The notes under the pieces are model-generated. The model did not search any database. It saw only the letters and a program-made list of their open reading frames with translations, and was not told the DNA's origin. Below are positions 60,892 through 64,000 of a DNA stretch of 64,000 bases, one piece after another. A program made the position numbers and the translations under genes. The DNA comes from JBBDIJ01 sp040880485 (GTDB taxonomy: Bacteria; Bacteroidota; Rhodothermia; Balneolales; Balneolaceae), in NCBI GenBank assembly GCA_040880485.1, contig JBBDIJ010000016.1, positions 1-64,000 on the forward strand, read 5' to 3'. Numbering within the stretch: the first letter of the stretch is position 1; each line of letters starts with the position of its first letter.

Positions 60892-62508
60892 TCAGTTCGA
60901 AGTACGATCGGCAATTTCCACGCTGTAAGATTCCCCGAGGTCGTAAAAACGTACAGCCCACTCCGGCAACTCTCTTTCGTGAGAATCCTGAAGTACGGAC
61001 AATCTCTTCTGTTCAGTCAGAGTGATGTGCTCCTCTACCCATCCCTCCGAATACCTTGTAAAATCTTCGGACCGGATTCCGATCCAGACCATAAACAGAA
61101 TCAACGGAAGCAGCAATCCTATTTCGCGTAAATTGAGATCTTTCAATCGCCGATTCTCTTCATGCTTTATCTCACCCAGCATGACTCTCTCATACATCCA
61201 CAACATGTAAACTGCTGCAAGAATGACTCCTGTTGCTGCGAGAACGGCGTATACAATGTGGTTATAGCTCTCGGAAAGAAAGGAGCCTGTAAGAATCATA
61301 AACTCTCCTATAAATCCGTTCAGTCCCGGCAACCCTATCGAAGCAAGTGTCGAAACAAGAAGTACAACTGCAAATACCGGCATTACCTTTGCAATTCCTC
61401 CAAAATCCTTAATCAGGCGTGTATGTCTGCGATCGTAGAGCATACCAACGATCAAAAAGAGAGCTCCGGTAGACAGGCCATGATTGACCATTTGGATAAT
61501 CGCTCCCTGAACTGCAACGGTATTGAATGCGAAAATGCCCAACACAACAAAACCGAGGTGACTGACGGATGAGTAGGCGACCAGCTTCTTTACATCCTTC
61601 TGAACCATTGCCACCAGTGCTCCGTAGATGATGCCGATTATAGCCAGAATAGCAAAAATGGGGGCGAATTCAACAAATGCGTTAGGGAATATTGGCATAC
61701 ATATTCTGACCAGCCCATAAGTCCCCATCTTCAACATGATGGCAGCAAGAACCACGGAACCTGCGGTAGGGGCTTCGGTATGTGCATGAGGAAGCCAGGT
61801 GTGAAACGGAAAAAGTGGCACCTTGATACAGAAAGCGAGAGCAAATGCGAGAAAGAGCCAGGTCTGTTCGATCAGGCCGATTTGATACCCTTCCCCGGAG
61901 ATAAATCTCCAGTCTGAAGTGAAGAGTAAATCTGCATGAGCTGCCCCTGCGTGAAACCCGAGATAGATGAGCGCTACCAGCATGATCAAGGAGCCGAGCA
62001 GCGTGTAGATAAAGAATTTGACCGTTGCACGAATTCGATCTGAACCACCCCAGATACCAATTAAAAAGTACATTGGAATGAGCGAAAGCTCGAAAAACAC
62101 ATAAAACACAACCAGGTCCAGTGCAGCAAATACCCCAAGTGAAGCGGTCTGTAACAGGAGTAGCATGGAGTAGTATCCCTTTATATGCCTGGTCACTGAA
62201 TTCCATGATGAGAGAATGACAACCGGCCCAAACAGTGTGGTTAACATGAAGAGAAGCAGGCTGAGTCCGTCCAGACCCATCAAATATTTAATATCATAGC
62301 CCGGGAGAATGGACGCGCCTTCCGTCAGATAGTGAGGGACAGCCGAAGCAGCAATGTCGAATTGAAAAAGCAGGGGCAGTGAGAGAAAGAAAGTAGCCGT
62401 TGTTGCAATGAGCCCGCTCCACTTCACTACATCGTCTCTGCGGGACAACAGGACGGCTGCCACTCCCAGGAGCGGCAAAAAAATGACTATTTGCAGTAGT
62501 ATTTCCAT
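60892..62508 (-). CDS. nuoM: NADH-quinone oxidoreductase subunit M
   Basis: A 538-residue antiporter-like subunit of complex I: VDLVVFYVFFELSLIPMYFLIGIWGG (the NuoM Glu), KVPLFPFHTWLPHAHTEAPTAGSVVLAAIMLKMGTYG and KKLVAYSSVSHLGFVVLG are intact. It is longer than the usual 490-510 because of a C-terminal extension of about 40 residues (from about 495). The ATG at 62508 is preferred over a TTG three codons upstream. It follows nuoL by 83 bases. Confidence 0.96.
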   Translation of the reverse strand: MEILLQIVIFLPLLGVAAVLLSRRDDVVKWSGLIATTATFFLSLPLLFQFDIAASAVPHYLTEGASILPGYDIKYLMGLDGLSLLLFMLTTLFGPVVILSSWNSVTRHIKGYYSMLLLLQTASLGVFAALDLVVFYVFFELSLIPMYFLIGIWGGSDRIRATVKFFIYTLLGSLIMLVALIYLGFHAGAAHADLLFTSDWRFISGEGYQIGLIEQTWLFLAFALAFCIKVPLFPFHTWLPHAHTEAPTAGSVVLAAIMLKMGTYGLVRICMPIFPNAFVEFAPIFAILAIIGIIYGALVAMVQKDVKKLVAYSSVSHLGFVVLGIFAFNTVAVQGAIIQMVNHGLSTGALFLIVGMLYDRRHTRLIKDFGGIAKVMPVFAVVLLVSTLASIGLPGLNGFIGEFMILTGSFLSESYNHIVYAVLAATGVILAAVYMLWMYERVMLGEIKHEENRRLKDLNLREIGLLLPLILFMVWIGIRSEDFTRYSEGWVEEHITLTEQKRLSVLQDSHERELPEWAVRFYDLGESYSVEIADRTSN

Positions 62509-62591
62509 TCGAATCAACTTCTTGAGTACTCAAAAGGTTTGCCACGCTCCATTACAACAAAGCATGGCGGTGCGGGTCCAATCAAAAGCTA

Positions 62592-64000
62592 TCAGAACAA
62601 CATCATCCCGAGAACAAGAATGACACCGATTATCAGATAGAGTGCATAGCTTGTAGCCACGCCGGACTGTATGTACCGAAACAGAGAACCGAACAGATGG
62701 ACGATACCGGCAACCGAATTCACAACCCCATCTACCACTTTCATATCAAACACAGCCAGGACACGATCTGAAAATCGGACAACCGGCCTGACAATAACAC
62801 CTTCATAGACTTCATCGAAGTTGTACTTCTCCTGCCAGATCCGATAAAATGCACCGAAACGCGCCTCTATTCTACGGTCCGAATCCTCCTGCCTGCCTGT
62901 AGCATACATCCGCCAGGCTAACCAGATAGCGGAGATGGCAATCGCTACTGCTACAAACATAAGTAGCCACTCCGTTGCCTTCCCCATCACAATCGGGAAA
63001 TCGGCAGCAATTGAGCCCAACCAGGTGTGAAGCAGGTTCACATTCGCAGATTGTCCGGTAAACGTCTCGATAATAAAATTCGGGATTCCCAAAAACCCGC
63101 CGAATATAGCAGCGATGGCGAGAATCCAGAGCGGAATGGTCATCAGAGATGGACTTTCATGCAGAAAACGATCTGCTCCTGACGCCTCCTTGAATTTCTT
63201 CACCAGTTTGAACTCCCCGTGGAACGTAGAGAATGTGAGGCGAAACATGTAGAAAGCGGTCAAAAATGCTGTTACCATCCCCACACCCCAGAGCATAAAG
63301 TAGAGGCCGCCAGCATACTCTCCGAGTCCTGCACTAAATACGTGCATCAAAATCTCATCCTTGGAGAAAAATCCTGCGAGCGGTGGAACACCTGCAATCG
63401 CAATGGTCGCAATCAAAAATGTCTTGTAGGTAGATGGCATATATTTTTTCAGGCCACCCATATTCCTCATATCCTGAGGGTCAAAATCGACCTCTTTCCC
63501 CTCACTTTTCAATTTTGCCCCGACGTGCTCCATCGTGTGAATCACCGATCCGGAGCCCAGAAAGAGACAAGCCTTGAAAAATGCGTGTGTGACGACATGA
63601 AACATCGCGGCAGTAAACCCTCCCGCTCCAAGCGCCAGAAACATGTACCCGAGCTGGGATACAGTTGAATAGGCAAGAACCCTCTTAATGTCGTTTTGAG
63701 TAATCGCAATGGTCGCAGCTACTATAGCTGTCAACGCTCCAACCAATGCAACTATCATCATTACTTCTGGAGTCAGGACATACATCTCCGACATCCGGGT
63801 GATCAAATAGATACCGGAGGTAACCATCGTTGCAGCGTGAATGAGTGCCGAGACCGGTGTGGGGCCTGCCATCGCATCAGGCAGCCATACAAAAAGGGGA
63901 ATTTGAGCACTTTTACCGGTTGCACCAACCAACATCAGAAGGCCGATCCAGAAGAGCCCTTCCGAGGAAAATAGAGCCAGGTTACTCAGAATCACATCGA
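62592..64000 (-). CDS. nuoL: NADH-quinone oxidoreductase subunit L, 5' end missing
   Basis: The frame is open to the right edge (the GTG at 63993-63995 is internal), so the start is outside; at least 468 residues are seen. Antiporter segments GATGKSAQIPLFVWLPDAMAGPTPVSALIHAATMVTSGIYLI (part quoted: SAQIPLFVWLPDAMAGPTPV), KRVLAYSTVSQLGYMFLALG, HVVTHAFFKACLFLGSGSVIH and the long lateral helix near the C-terminus identify NuoL. It is the first visible gene of nuoL-nuoM-phhB-nuoN. Confidence 0.96.
   Translation of the reverse strand, partial: DVILSNLALFSSEGLFWIGLLMLVGATGKSAQIPLFVWLPDAMAGPTPVSALIHAATMVTSGIYLITRMSEMYVLTPEVMMIVALVGALTAIVAATIAITQNDIKRVLAYSTVSQLGYMFLALGAGGFTAAMFHVVTHAFFKACLFLGSGSVIHTMEHVGAKLKSEGKEVDFDPQDMRNMGGLKKYMPSTYKTFLIATIAIAGVPPLAGFFSKDEILMHVFSAGLGEYAGGLYFMLWGVGMVTAFLTAFYMFRLTFSTFHGEFKLVKKFKEASGADRFLHESPSLMTIPLWILAIAAIFGGFLGIPNFIIETFTGQSANVNLLHTWLGSIAADFPIVMGKATEWLLMFVAVAIAISAIWLAWRMYATGRQEDSDRRIEARFGAFYRIWQEKYNFDEVYEGVIVRPVVRFSDRVLAVFDMKVVDGVVNSVAGIVHLFGSLFRYIQSGVATSYALYLIIGVILVLGMMLF

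Overview
The window reads as a chromosome segment of a Gram-negative bacterium of the Bacteroidota/Balneolota/Rhodothermota group; a Balneolaceae-like organism is my best guess. Supporting signs are: TonB-dependent receptor with a carboxypeptidase-like N-terminal domain, a short primary sigma factor without region 1.1, a propeller-type (Reg_prop/Y_Y_Y) sensor kinase, a FadL-type porin, 6-bladed beta-propeller lipoproteins, a fused aspartokinase/homoserine dehydrogenase, a Kgd-type multifunctional oxoglutarate decarboxylase and a single encoded initiator tRNA without CCA. Taxonomy is inference from gene content only. No phage, insertion sequence, CRISPR array or rRNA is seen.

Layout. 1-2.5 kb is an accessory patch: a 6-bladed beta-propeller gene cut by the left edge, then a small Cys-rich precursor-like gene carrying an in-frame amber codon, then a second, frameshifted propeller lipoprotein gene. 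2.5-6.1 kb: phosphohexomutase, initiator tRNA (minus strand, with promoter and terminator), lysine 6-aminotransferase. 6.1-13.3 kb (minus): thrA-thrB-thrC-purL. 13.6-21.5 kb: proC, a FadE-type acyl-CoA dehydrogenase, a redoxin-pdxH-trmB cluster, a class III aminotransferase and anmK. 21.7-23.7 kb (plus): a small acidic protein and a threonine-synthase homologue fused to a LeuA/CimA-type regulatory region. 23.7-28 kb (minus): folE-cysS-yidD-hisI, a carbonic-anhydrase-like (LCIB family) gene overlapping hisI, and a MerC-domain membrane protein. 28.2-30.1 kb (plus): an HU gene overlapped by a gene for an HU-transmembrane-LysM fusion, and a Dabb protein. 30-37.5 kb: TonB receptor, SIMPL protein, tandem universal stress protein, FadL-like porin coupled to an odd lipoprotein. 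37.6-41.2 kb: two-component system. 41.4-47.1 kb: DacB, RpoD, a GAF protein and an M3 peptidase. 47.4-51 kb: Kgd-type 2-oxoglutarate enzyme. 51-57 kb (minus): exbB-small membrane protein-exbD-exbD, thiL-like, ftsH, and a 6-carboxytetrahydropterin synthase-like gene. 57.1-59 kb (minus): rpsF-rpsR-rplI and a DsbD-alpha-like membrane protein. 59.1-64 kb (minus): nuoL (cut by the right edge)-nuoM-phhB-nuoN.

Most of the window is housekeeping. The parts most worth a second look are: the decaying Cys-rich precursor/propeller cassette; the threonine synthase-LeuA/CimA regulatory fusion; the HU-TM-LysM fusion, which could physically link DNA to the cell wall; the ThiL homologue that has lost nearly all its metal-binding aspartates; the LCIB-type carbonic anhydrase translationally coupled to hisI; and a pterin dehydratase embedded in the nuo operon. 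No intergenic gap exceeds 300 bases.
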